From NCBI GenBank assembly GCA_946548085.1, contig CAMNPN010000072.1:1-35223 (forward strand): 35,223 bases of DNA, written 5' to 3'. The notes beneath the pieces are model-generated. The model was not told the DNA's origin, ran no database searches, and worked only from the letters and a program-made list of their open reading frames with translations. Positions 1 to 7,334 of this stretch are shown piece by piece (positions within the stretch are counted from its first letter, which is position 1; the number at the start of each line of letters is the position of its first letter). This DNA is from an uncultured Prevotella sp. GTDB lineage: Bacteria; Bacteroidota; Bacteroidia; Bacteroidales; Bacteroidaceae. The translations under genes were made by a program, and so were the position numbers.

Positions 1-4
1 TCTA

Positions 5-70
5 TCGTTTGGGTATAGGCGAACGATCGTTTGAGTATAGCCGAACGATTGTTTGAGTATAGGCAAACGA
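5..70. repeat. Three tandem 22-bp palindromic units
   Basis: Three contiguous 22-bp units occupy 5-26, 27-48 and 49-70. Each is an imperfect inverted repeat: left arm TCGTTTG or TTGTTTG, an 8-nt centre such as GGTATAGG or AGTATAGG, right arm CGAACGA or CAAACGA. Differences between units keep the arms paired: C-G becomes T.G at arm position 2, and T.G becomes T-A at position 6. This suggests selection on a hairpin or on a dyad protein site. There are no unique spacers, so it is not CRISPR. Function unknown. Confidence 0.85.
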
Positions 71-110
71 TGGTAAGGATAGGGTAAAACCCCTGCGAAG
101 ATAGGCCTTT

Positions 111-125
111 ACCCCTATAAGGGGT
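111..125. repeat. Short perfect hairpin
   Basis: ACCCCT (111-116) pairs perfectly with AGGGGT (120-125) around a 3-nt loop. There is no following T-run, so it is not an obvious terminator. It lies in the gene-free stretch 1-377, which otherwise holds two 22-bp-phased repeats, a terminator-like hairpin and the promoter of the next gene. Confidence 0.5.
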
Positions 126-153
126 ATCTGCTTTCCCTGTAAGAGATGCCTTC

Positions 154-197
154 CAACAACGTTAGGAGGCATCAGCAACAACGTTAGGAGGCTTGTC
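154..197. repeat. Second 22-bp-phased direct repeat, two copies
   Basis: The stretch CAACAACGTTAGGAGGC occurs at 154-170 and again at 176-192, a start-to-start distance of exactly 22 bp, the same period as the array at 5-70 although the sequence differs. The first copy also forms a hairpin: GATGCCTTC (146-154) pairs with GGAGGCATC (165-173), with one T.G pair. Role unknown. Confidence 0.7.
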
Positions 198-270
198 CCC
201 CGCGGCAGCTGGGGCCTGAAAACCTATATAATAGTGCACTGACAGTAGGCTTGAAATGTAAAATGATGGA

Positions 271-310
271 GAAAAGTTAAGGATTTAACTTTTCTTCGTT
301 TTTTTTTTTT
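271..310 (+). terminator. Terminator-like hairpin with T-tract
   Basis: GAAAAGTTAA (271-280) and TTAACTTTTC (285-294) form a perfect 10-bp stem around a GGAT loop. A 12-base T-run follows at 299-310 after a 4-nt gap. It could end a transcript entering from the left of the window. The T-run reaches into the -33 region of the promoter of the next gene, so the two signals abut. Confidence 0.55.
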
Positions 311-338
311 GATTTTAACGGCGAACGCCGTACCTTTG
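308..338 (+). promoter_or_regulatory. Bacteroidetes-type promoter for the smORF/lipoprotein unit
   Basis: TTTG (308-311), a 19-bp spacer, then TACCTTTG (331-338) match the Bacteroidetes housekeeping consensus TTTG-N19-21-TAnnTTTG. Transcription would start near 342-346, giving a leader of roughly 35 nt before the ATG at 378. Confidence 0.75.
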
Positions 339-377
339 TAGGCAATTATTCTATTTAACTTAAAAACTATCGTGATT

Positions 378-509
378 ATGAAGAAAAAAACGTATGAGAA
401 GCCTTCGATGAAGGTAGTGTTGTTGAAGCAGCGCGTGATGCTGCTGGCAGGAAGCGCAGGCGGCGGCAGCCTGAACGACTACAACTGGAACACCCCAGGA
501 ACAGAGTAA
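378..509 (+). CDS. 43-residue small protein, KPSMKVV...LLAGS type
   Basis: An ATG-started frame of 43 codons and a stop, placed just behind a good promoter and 24 bp before the large lipoprotein gene, so the two are probably one transcript. The product begins MKKKTYEKPSMKVV, has a hydrophobic segment ending LLAGS, a Gly-rich stretch (GGG) and a polar tail rich in Asn, Asp and Tyr ending NTPGTE. From memory, very short proteins with this layout (basic start, EKP.M.VV, LLAGS, variable Gly/Asp tail) recur in Prevotella and Bacteroides genomes and are annotated as hypothetical. No function is known to me. The AGS/GGG region could be a processing site, but that is only an inference. No cysteine, so it is not a lipoprotein. 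Confidence 0.75.
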   Translation: MKKKTYEKPSMKVVLLKQRVMLLAGSAGGGSLNDYNWNTPGTE

Positions 510-533
510 CTAACCCACTAAACGAACGAAGCA

Positions 534-2306
534 ATGAAGACAATGAAAACAATCCTCAGCATGGCTGCCCTCGCACTGGTGGGTGCCATGACAGTTGGCT
601 GCTCCAGCGACGACAACAGCATCATCGACACCCCGCAGCAGCCCGAAGTAATCAAGGGTAACGTAGTAACCATGACCACCACCGTCAGCCTCGACGGCGG
701 CGCCACCACCACCCGTGCTCTGACCGACGTTGGCGTGAAGACCTTCGCCGCGGGCGAGAAGATAGCCCTGGTATATATGAACACCAGCAGTGAGACCGTG
801 AAAGTCGAGAGCACTGCCCTGACCGCTGGCGACATCACCAACGATGGCAAGTCGGCCACGTTCACCTTCGAGCTCACAGATCCCGACAAGTCGCAGGACG
901 TGACATACATCTACCCGGCAGCGATGGCCAACGCCGACGGCACGGTGAACTACGACGCCCTTAGCTCGCAGGACGGCACGCTCGCCACGCTGGCAGCCAA
1001 TTTGGACTGCTGCACGAAGTCTGGCGCATGGGACAGCGACAACCTGCCCACGCTGGCGCTGGAGAACCAGCTGGCCATCCTCGCCCTGACGATCAAAAAC
1101 AGCGACGCTACAAGCGACCTCACCAGCAGCATCACCAGCCTGAAGATTACCGACGGCACCAACACTTATAACGTGACGCGCTCGGCTGCCGCAGGCCCCA
1201 TCTACGTGGCCATCCAGCCCACGACCTCTGCTGCCATCGGTGTAAGTGCCTCTGACGGAACCAATAACTATTGCAAGTCGCTCTCCGGCAAGACGTATGC
1301 TGCAGACAACGGCTACTCGGTGAGCTGGAAGATGGACAAGGGCGCCTGTCTCGCTTTCCTCTCTGGCGACTACGAAGCCAAGAACGGCGAGACGCTCACC
1401 GGTGCGCTGGCAGCCGATGCGACGACGAATATCAAAATCGCCGACGGTGCCACCGTCACGCTGAAGGATGTGACCATCAACGGAACGAATGTCGATGATG
1501 ATGCACACAAGCATGCAGGTATCACCTGCGTGGGCGACGCCACCATCATCCTCGAAGGTACGAACTCGGTGAAGGGATTCTATGAGGATTATCCCGGCAT
1601 CTACGTGCCCGATAGCAAGACGCTCACCATCCAGGGCACCGGCTCGCTCACGGCCAATGGTGGTGGCTATGGTGCCGGCATCGGCGGCGGCAATGATATT
1701 GATTGTGGCAACATCGAGATCAAGGGTGGTGAAATTACTGCTGATGGCGGTAGTGATTGGAGTGGTTCTGCGGGTATCGGAGGAGGTAGCTTTGCTTCAT
1801 GCGGCTACATCACTATCAGCGGTGGCACCGTCACAGCCAATGGTGGTGACTATGGTGCCGGTATCGGCGGCGGCCAAGATGGTATTTGTGGCACCATCAC
1901 CATCAACGGTGGCACCGTCACAGCCTCTGGCAATTATTTTGGTGCCGGCATCGGTTGCGGTTACGCCTCTAATGGTGATGAAACAAGATGCGGAAACATT
2001 CTAATCTATGGCGGCACCGTTACGGCAACGGGCGGCGAAAATGCAGCCGGCATCGGCGGCGGCTTTGGCGATGGTTTTGATACTATTTGCGGCACCATTA
2101 CCATCAATAACACAGTCACGAAACTGACTGCTACTAAGGGCAGTGGTGCTCGCAACAGCATCGGTCCAGCCGGCGTAGATGAATATGTAGAATACTGCGA
2201 CGTGGTGACCATCGGCGGCACGGTGTATTGGAATTATAGTACCTATGTAGGTGATGGTGACATCTATCTCACGCAAGACCAGATTATCTATCCTGCTGAG
2301 CCATAA
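534..2306 (+). CDS. Surface lipoprotein: fimbrillin-like domain plus Gly-rich beta-helix
   Basis: 590 residues. A type II signal peptide ends in TVGC with the lipidated cysteine at C23. It is followed by SSDD, resembling the acidic export signal that sends Bacteroidetes lipoproteins to the cell surface (known for the phylum). Residues about 40-250 resemble fimbrillin/Mfa-like N-terminal regions (TTRAL, a YIYPA motif, a LENQLAILALTI strand). From about 290 on there are beta-helix turns; the last part holds five repeats of about 29-34 residues beginning at C391, C423, C452, C486 and C519, each of the form CG.I.I.GGTVTA.GG...GAGIGGG. This fold suits adhesion or glycan binding; no catalytic motif is visible. 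It follows the 43-residue small gene by 24 bp and ends before a strong terminator. A second ATG three codons downstream (543) is an alternative start. The exact ligand cannot be told from sequence. Confidence 0.85.
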   Translation: MKTMKTILSMAALALVGAMTVGCSSDDNSIIDTPQQPEVIKGNVVTMTTTVSLDGGATTTRALTDVGVKTFAAGEKIALVYMNTSSETVKVESTALTAGDITNDGKSATFTFELTDPDKSQDVTYIYPAAMANADGTVNYDALSSQDGTLATLAANLDCCTKSGAWDSDNLPTLALENQLAILALTIKNSDATSDLTSSITSLKITDGTNTYNVTRSAAAGPIYVAIQPTTSAAIGVSASDGTNNYCKSLSGKTYAADNGYSVSWKMDKGACLAFLSGDYEAKNGETLTGALAADATTNIKIADGATVTLKDVTINGTNVDDDAHKHAGITCVGDATIILEGTNSVKGFYEDYPGIYVPDSKTLTIQGTGSLTANGGGYGAGIGGGNDIDCGNIEIKGGEITADGGSDWSGSAGIGGGSFASCGYITISGGTVTANGGDYGAGIGGGQDGICGTITINGGTVTASGNYFGAGIGCGYASNGDETRCGNILIYGGTVTATGGENAAGIGGGFGDGFDTICGTITINNTVTKLTATKGSGARNSIGPAGVDEYVEYCDVVTIGGTVYWNYSTYVGDGDIYLTQDQIIYPAEP

Positions 2307-2365
2307 GGCATCCTAAGATGAACACAGAAGCGACGTTTTTTTCCGTGTTCTGACCCAAACGATCG

Positions 2366-2396
2366 TCCCCTCCCCTCGAAAGGGAGGGGATTTTTT
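2366..2396 (+). terminator. Strong Rho-independent terminator
   Basis: TCCCCTCCC (2366-2374) pairs with GGGAGGGGA (2382-2390) in a 9-bp perfect GC-rich stem, followed directly by six T (2391-2396). It ends the smORF/lipoprotein unit about 60 bp after the stop codon. Confidence 0.9.
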
Positions 2397-2420
2397 GTAT
2401 CTGGTTAATCAACCATCAGC

Positions 2421-2445
2421 TCACAAGGTGTCTGACACATTGTGA
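2421..2445. repeat. Isolated 25-bp near-perfect palindrome
   Basis: The arms TCACAAGGTGTC (2421-2432) and GACACATTGTGA (2434-2445) are inverted complements at 11 of 12 positions around a single central T. It has no T-run and lies alone between two terminators. It could be a dimeric regulator site, a hairpin element or a relic of an inserted element. Confidence 0.7.
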
Positions 2446-2476
2446 GGCGAGAGATGACAGGAAATATTTCTAACTC

Positions 2477-2509
2477 AAAAGACTCCCGGCACACCGCCGG
2501 GAGTCTTTT
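2477..2509. terminator. Bidirectional terminator
   Basis: GACTCCCGGC (2481-2490) and GCCGGGAGTC (2496-2505) form a perfect 10-bp stem with the 5-nt loop ACACC. An A-run precedes it (2477-2480) and a T-run follows (2506-2509), so it can work in both directions. On the minus strand it lies about 85 bp past the tRNA and would end that transcript. Confidence 0.85.
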
Positions 2510-2592
2510 CGCAAGCGGCTGGCAAGCGTGAAAAACCGCCTTGGCGACAGACGCGCGGACTGTATGGTTCCGCTCTCTTTTCTCATGGAGAG

Positions 2593-2664
2593 TACCCCGA
2601 CCGAGAATCGAACTCGGAACTAAGCTTTAGGAGAGCCTTGTTATATCCATTTAACTATCAGGGC
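2593..2664 (-). tRNA. tRNA-Arg(CCU)
   Basis: On the minus strand 72 nt fold as a full cloverleaf. The acceptor stem GCCCTGA pairs with TCGGGGT (with G.T and T.G pairs). The D stem is GTTA/TAAC. The anticodon stem AGGCT/AGCTT encloses the loop CTCCTAA, giving anticodon CCU, which reads AGG. The T arm is CCGAG-TTCGATT-CTCGG and the discriminator base is A. The 3' CCA is not encoded. A TACCTTTG promoter box lies 39 bp upstream and a bidirectional terminator downstream, so the gene appears to be its own transcription unit. Confidence 0.93.
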
Positions 2665-2702
2665 GCATGGTTTCCGAAGCAGCGGAAACGGCTTTTCGGG
2701 TG

Positions 2703-2710
2703 CAAAGGTA
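2703..2710 (-). promoter_or_regulatory. -7 box of the tRNA-Arg promoter
   Basis: On the minus strand this reads TACCTTTG, matching TAnnTTTG, 39 bp before the tRNA 5' end. The -33 element is weak (a TTCG-like sequence about 20 bp further up). Confidence 0.6.
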
Positions 2711-2777
2711 CAAAAAAAAGCTAAAAGCGACGAGCGAATACGGAAAAATTTGCTGCCGCTGGTGAAAATAACCGTTG

Positions 2778-5615
2778 CTACTTCAGTATTGCCTGCTGGT
2801 AAGTATCAAAATGAGCCATTCCATCGTTGCCGTAGCAGAAGAGGCCCACGCGGATGCCTTTCCAGTAGCCGCTGTTCATGGAGAAGGGGGCTCCGGCAGA
2901 GACGAAGTGCTCGCCATCAGTGCTATAGGCAAACTGGTGGGTGTTGTCCAGACTGTTGTTGGTGATGCGGAGCCACAGCTTGCCGTAATGCCCGCCAGCC
3001 ACGACCTGCCGCTTACCGTCAGACTCGATGAATACGCCCTCCTTGCAGAGGCCGATGCCGCGAAACTGCTTGCCAGAACAGAAGAGACCGGCAAAGCTGT
3101 CGCCCGAGGACTCCACGAGGGTGGTACTCTCACTCTGATATCCCACGACCTTCTGCGTCAGCATGTTTCTGCAGGCCATCAGATGCGACGCTGGCTGGGC
3201 TTCGATAGTCAGCCATCCCTTGCGGGTGGTCAGACTCCAGTGGGCGTCGTCTGGATTGTGGTTCCACTGCCAGGCAGGATGAAGGGCAGAGGCGGTGAAA
3301 TCGTCGATGAAATCGGAAGAAATGGTGCCGTCGGCCTCGCTCGTACTGACATCCTTCTGCCGTGTAGAGATTTTAGGAGAGGGATAGGTGGCGACAGGTT
3401 CTCCGATGCCATTGCCGTCGTAGTCGACACCCATGAGAGGCCAGTCGTCCTCCCAGCGGACAGGCTGCAGGTGTATCACCCGGCCTAAGACGGGCGTCTC
3501 CTGGAAGTGGTAGAACCACCAGCTGCCGTCAGGCGCATCGACCAAGGCTCCCTGGTGAGGGCCGTTGATATTGGTAGACCCCTGCTGGAGCACGATTTTC
3601 CGCTCATAGGGGCCATAGATGTTCTTCGCTCTGAGCACCGTCTGCCAACCATGTCCGACGCCGCCCTCTGGGATGATAAGGTAATACCAGCCGTTGCGCT
3701 TGAGGAACTTTGTGCCCTCCGCCACGGGACCTTGGTAGACGGTGACACCCTCGTCGAGCAGCTCCCGTCCGTCTGGCGACATACGGTGCACGATGATGGG
3801 GCCTGCCCCGTGCTTGCTACGACCTAAATACGCCATTCCATCGCTGTCCCAGAAGGGGCACGGGTCTTCCCACTTCTCTACCCGCTTCACGAGATGCAGT
3901 GGTGACCAAGGGCCGCGGGGATCCTTTGCCGACGACATGTAGAGTCCCTCCTCGGGCGTGCAGAAGTAGACATAGTACCGTCCGTCGTTCTCTCTGATCG
4001 CTGGCGCCCACGACCCTCCGGCATAGTGGCGGTTCTCGTTCCAGCCAGGCTCGTCGATGCTGCGGTAGATCTGTGTCACGTACCGCCAGTTGACCATGTC
4101 GTCGCTCTCCAGTACTTGCATGCCCATGAAATGGAAGTCGGAGGCTACCATATAGTATTTGTTGCCCACCCTGATGACGTCGGGGTCGGAGAAGTCGGCG
4201 TTGAGCACAGGGTTGCGATAGGTGCCGTTGCCCTGGTCGCCCCAGCCCTCGGTGTCGATGCGTACGAAGTCGGGACGGGCATCGGGCTGCGCTGTCAGGA
4301 TCTCGATGTTGCTGAACTGTACGTTTCTGGCATGGCGCACATAGAATCCCTTGGCAGGCAGGTTGCCCCACATGGTGGCCTCGGGGTAGTCTTTCTCCTT
4401 CTCGTTGCGCAGCGAGTCGTTGATTTGCGCCATTTCATCGGTAGTTATGCCACCTTTGTGATGGATGGAGATATCAGAGAGCCACACGTTCTCGACAGGG
4501 TGGTGAGGCAGTCCTGTGATCGAACACCCTATGGAACCGGCGTTCCTCACTTGGATATGGTTGATGCGGATGCCGTTGATGCGTCCTACATGGTCTACAG
4601 GGATGATCCTCTCCATGTTGGCCCCGTCGGAGAGATAGCCTCGGCCACGGTTGCCAAGGCGGATGAAGATGGGCGATTCAGTGCCCTCGACGGTGAAGTC
4701 GGAGATGTTGACATTCTCCATCACCCCGCCATCGACGATCTCCAGCGAGAGAGCCGACGAGCCGATCCTCTGTCCGAAGAACTTCTCCTGCTGGTCGTAG
4801 CTGGGCTTGACCACGATGCCCGAGATGCTGATGTTGCGGAAGCCGCCGTTGGTCTCCGTTCCCAGTTTCACGGCATTGCAGTGGCTGGATACCACGCAGT
4901 CTGAGATGCGGATATTCTCGCAGAGGCGGGGCGAGGTCGACTTCAGCGTGATGCCGTCGTCGTCTGAGTCGGCCGTCATGTTGGTGACAATCACCTCATG
5001 GCAGCCGTCGAGGTCGAGGGCGTCGTTGTTGTAGTTGTTGCGGTTAAAAACCTTGATTCCATCGATCAGCAGACGGTCGCAGGCCAGATAGTGCTGCATC
5101 CAGCAGCCGCTGTTCCTGAGGGTGATGTCCTTGATGGTGATGTCCTCGCTCTGTATGAATCGCAGCAGGTGCGGACGGGTGATGCCCTCATCGTTCCAGG
5201 AGAGTTTCTTAAAGGCGCGCCCTCTGCCGTCGATGGTGCCGAAGCCATCGATGCGTACGTTTCTTACCTTGTCGGCATAGATGAGTTGGATGGTTGTCGT
5301 GTGGGTTCGTAGCGACACATAGTCCGATTTCATCGGGATATAGTCGTTGAGGTCTGTGCTGCCATAGAGTGTCGCTCCCTGCTCCAGAAAGAGGTGTACG
5401 TTGCTCTTCAGCACCACCGTGCCTGTCTTGTATATGCCGGCCGGCACCACCACACGGCCGCCACCTGCCTGCGAACAGGCGTCGATGGCCTGCTGGATGG
5501 CCCGCGTGCTCAGTACGGTTGTGTCTGCTTGGGCACCATAAGATACCACGTTGTAGTCATTAGCCTGGGCCGTCAATGCTGCTGCCATGAGCAACGCAAT
5601 CATTCCTTTTCTCAT
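2778..5615 (-). CDS. Secreted two-domain hydrolase, GH28 plus GH43
   Basis: 945 residues from the ATG at 5615; an in-frame GTG two codons earlier (5621) is less likely. The signal peptide ends near LTAQA. Residues about 20-455 form a GH28 polygalacturonase-like beta-helix with the acidic motifs NNDALDLDG (D198) and DDDG (D219, D220), SSHCNAVKLGTE (H245) in the place of the usual His motif, and FIRLG (R319). Residues about 465-745 form a GH43 five-bladed propeller: base in FSDPD (D477), modulator in WEDPCPF (D585), acid in GPVAEGTKF (E633). The remaining 200 residues look like the beta-sandwich often found behind GH43 domains. GH28 enzymes cut galacturonan or rhamnogalacturonan backbones and GH43 enzymes remove arabinose, xylose or galactose side chains, so one protein may trim and cut a pectin fragment. 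No SusC/D genes are in the window. A promoter box at 5641 precedes it; an esterase gene lies divergently. Confidence 0.9.
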   Translation of the reverse strand: MRKGMIALLMAAALTAQANDYNVVSYGAQADTTVLSTRAIQQAIDACSQAGGGRVVVPAGIYKTGTVVLKSNVHLFLEQGATLYGSTDLNDYIPMKSDYVSLRTHTTTIQLIYADKVRNVRIDGFGTIDGRGRAFKKLSWNDEGITRPHLLRFIQSEDITIKDITLRNSGCWMQHYLACDRLLIDGIKVFNRNNYNNDALDLDGCHEVIVTNMTADSDDDGITLKSTSPRLCENIRISDCVVSSHCNAVKLGTETNGGFRNISISGIVVKPSYDQQEKFFGQRIGSSALSLEIVDGGVMENVNISDFTVEGTESPIFIRLGNRGRGYLSDGANMERIIPVDHVGRINGIRINHIQVRNAGSIGCSITGLPHHPVENVWLSDISIHHKGGITTDEMAQINDSLRNEKEKDYPEATMWGNLPAKGFYVRHARNVQFSNIEILTAQPDARPDFVRIDTEGWGDQGNGTYRNPVLNADFSDPDVIRVGNKYYMVASDFHFMGMQVLESDDMVNWRYVTQIYRSIDEPGWNENRHYAGGSWAPAIRENDGRYYVYFCTPEEGLYMSSAKDPRGPWSPLHLVKRVEKWEDPCPFWDSDGMAYLGRSKHGAGPIIVHRMSPDGRELLDEGVTVYQGPVAEGTKFLKRNGWYYLIIPEGGVGHGWQTVLRAKNIYGPYERKIVLQQGSTNINGPHQGALVDAPDGSWWFYHFQETPVLGRVIHLQPVRWEDDWPLMGVDYDGNGIGEPVATYPSPKISTRQKDVSTSEADGTISSDFIDDFTASALHPAWQWNHNPDDAHWSLTTRKGWLTIEAQPASHLMACRNMLTQKVVGYQSESTTLVESSGDSFAGLFCSGKQFRGIGLCKEGVFIESDGKRQVVAGGHYGKLWLRITNNSLDNTHQFAYSTDGEHFVSAGAPFSMNSGYWKGIRVGLFCYGNDGMAHFDTYQQAILK

Positions 5616-5640
5616 AATCACTCGTTTTTGCTTCTGGTTG

Positions 5641-5671
5641 CAAAGTTACATTATTTCCCTTTATCCTGCAA
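5641..5671 (-). promoter_or_regulatory. Promoter of the GH28-GH43 gene
   Basis: On the minus strand TTG (5669-5671) is followed after 20 bp by TAACTTTG (5641-5648), matching the Bacteroidetes consensus. The ATG at 5615 lies about 25 bp downstream of the box. Confidence 0.65.
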
Positions 5672-5774
5672 GCATTTGACGACAAAGTTTGCGTCATGTA
5701 TCTGATTCTTTTTATTTTATAATGTACGCGAAGAAATCAGGCATTGATGCATTCCCACTTTTAGAATTATTTCC

Positions 5775-5782
5775 TATCTTTG
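5775..5782 (+). promoter_or_regulatory. -7 box of the carboxylesterase promoter
   Basis: TATCTTTG matches TAnnTTTG and lies 36 bp before the ATG at 5818. The -33 region is not obvious. With the box at 5641 it forms a divergent promoter region of about 200 bp, so the hydrolase and esterase may be co-regulated (inference). Confidence 0.6.
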
Positions 5783-5817
5783 CGCCAACGATTATTATCA
5801 ACTAAAAGCTATCAGTT

Positions 5818-7323
5818 ATGAAGAAACTTATGTTATTGTTGCCATTCGTGGCATTGCTGATGGGCTGTGCTTCCAACGAGGAGCGTGCCCAGTGCCCTGT
5901 GCTCTCCGTTGAGGGAGGTCAGATTGTTGGCGTCGCTGCCGAGAATCCTGGTGTGTTTGTGTATAAAGGCATTCCCTATGCAGCCGCGCCTATCGGCGAC
6001 CTGCGGTGGAAGGAACCCCAGCCCGTAGTGGCTTGGGACAGTATCCGTGTCTGTGACCGTTTCGGCCATCCTGGCTATCAGGCTGTTCACTACCCGGGCT
6101 TCTATGCTTCGGAGTGGGGCTATGGCGACGAGGCTCCCTATAGCGAGGACTGTCTCTATCTGAATGTCTACACGAAGGCGCCGGGTCAAGTAGACAAGAA
6201 ACTGCCTGTGGCCCTGTGGATTCATGGTGGCGGCTATCGTGAGGGCTGGGGTACAGAACCTGAGTTCGATGGTCAGGAATGGGCTTCAAAAGATGTGGTG
6301 CTCGTGACCATCAACTACCGTCTCGGCATCTTTGGTTTCATGACTTACGGTGAACTCTCAGCCGAGAGCCCTCACGGTGTGTCTGGCAACTATGGTATCT
6401 TAGACCAGATCCAGTCGCTGAAGTGGATCAAGGCCAATATCGCCCAGTTTGGCGGCGATCCTGACAATGTGACCATCTTCGGCCAGAGTGCTGGGGCGGG
6501 CAGTGTGCGCACCATCTGCGAGTCACCCCTGGCTCGTGGGCTGTTCCACAAGGCCGTCATCATGAGTGGTGGTGGCATCAATGTGCCTGCCAAAGATGGT
6601 GAGGAGGCCAAGCCTGCTACTCCAGTGAACAAGTTCTTCACCTACAACCCCACGCTGAAGGAGGCCGAGGCTGAGACGAAGAAAGTGATGGACTGGGCTG
6701 GGCTGACAGACCTGACAAAGCTGCGTGCCGCCTCGACGGAGATTCTCTATACCGTCGGCACTTTATATAATATGGTGAACAAGAGTGATGTCTTCCTGAT
6801 GCAGCGCCCCATCATCGACGGCTATGTGTCGTTGAAGAACTTCGATGAGGCCACGCGCGACGGATCGCTTGCCGATGTGCCGTATATGATTGGTTATACG
6901 CTGAACGACATGGGTGCGATGGGACCTGGCATCGCCGAGTTCTGTAAGGTGCGACAGGAGAAGGGTGGCAAGGCCTGGGCCTATGAGTTTGCCCGCCCGT
7001 TGCCCGATGACGGCAAGCATCCGGAGATTACCGACCGTCTGAAAGGGGCCTTCCACTCCAGCGACCTGTGGTTTGTCTTCAAGAGTCTGAAGCATTGCTG
7101 GCGCCCCTGGACCCAAGGTGACTGGGATCTCTCAGAGAAGATGATTACTGCCTGGACAAACTTTGCCAAGTACAGTGACCCCAATGGTGAGGATGGCAAG
7201 AGCCTGGGTTGGACGCCTTGCACGGCAGAGAATCCCCAGTTCATGCTCTTCAAACTCGACGACAAGGATGCCGAGGCTTCAGAGATGGGGGAACCTATCA
7301 TCCCGGAACCAATTAAAAGGTAA
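5818..7323 (+). CDS. Lipoprotein type-B carboxylesterase
   Basis: 501 residues. The signal peptide ends in the lipobox LMGC with C17 as the lipid anchor. The alpha/beta-hydrolase domain of the carboxylesterase B family starts near residue 28. Visible hallmarks: GIPYAAAPIGDLRW (51-64), EDCLYLNVY (110-118), the oxyanion motif HGGG (136-139), the nucleophile elbow FGQSAGAGS with S224, and the likely catalytic histidine H413 in GAFHSSD. The acid member is probably in IGYTLNDMG near residue 363. It would hydrolyse ester bonds at the envelope; acetyl or feruloyl esters on plant glycans fit the divergent GH28-GH43 neighbour, but the substrate is an inference. It converges with the aminotransferase gene, only 11 bp apart, with no visible terminator between them. 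Confidence 0.9.
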   Translation: MKKLMLLLPFVALLMGCASNEERAQCPVLSVEGGQIVGVAAENPGVFVYKGIPYAAAPIGDLRWKEPQPVVAWDSIRVCDRFGHPGYQAVHYPGFYASEWGYGDEAPYSEDCLYLNVYTKAPGQVDKKLPVALWIHGGGYREGWGTEPEFDGQEWASKDVVLVTINYRLGIFGFMTYGELSAESPHGVSGNYGILDQIQSLKWIKANIAQFGGDPDNVTIFGQSAGAGSVRTICESPLARGLFHKAVIMSGGGINVPAKDGEEAKPATPVNKFFTYNPTLKEAEAETKKVMDWAGLTDLTKLRAASTEILYTVGTLYNMVNKSDVFLMQRPIIDGYVSLKNFDEATRDGSLADVPYMIGYTLNDMGAMGPGIAEFCKVRQEKGGKAWAYEFARPLPDDGKHPEITDRLKGAFHSSDLWFVFKSLKHCWRPWTQGDWDLSEKMITAWTNFAKYSDPNGEDGKSLGWTPCTAENPQFMLFKLDDKDAEASEMGEPIIPEPIKR

Positions 7324-7334
7324 CTCCTGATCAA

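Noticed and set aside
5..70. CRISPR array
   Set aside because: Units are contiguous with no unique spacers, and there are only three of them; no cas genes are present.
510..1514. Long open frame antisense to the surface lipoprotein gene
   Set aside because: It results from the strong codon bias and repeats of the plus-strand gene; no promoter, no recognisable domain, and it spans the start region of a well-supported gene.
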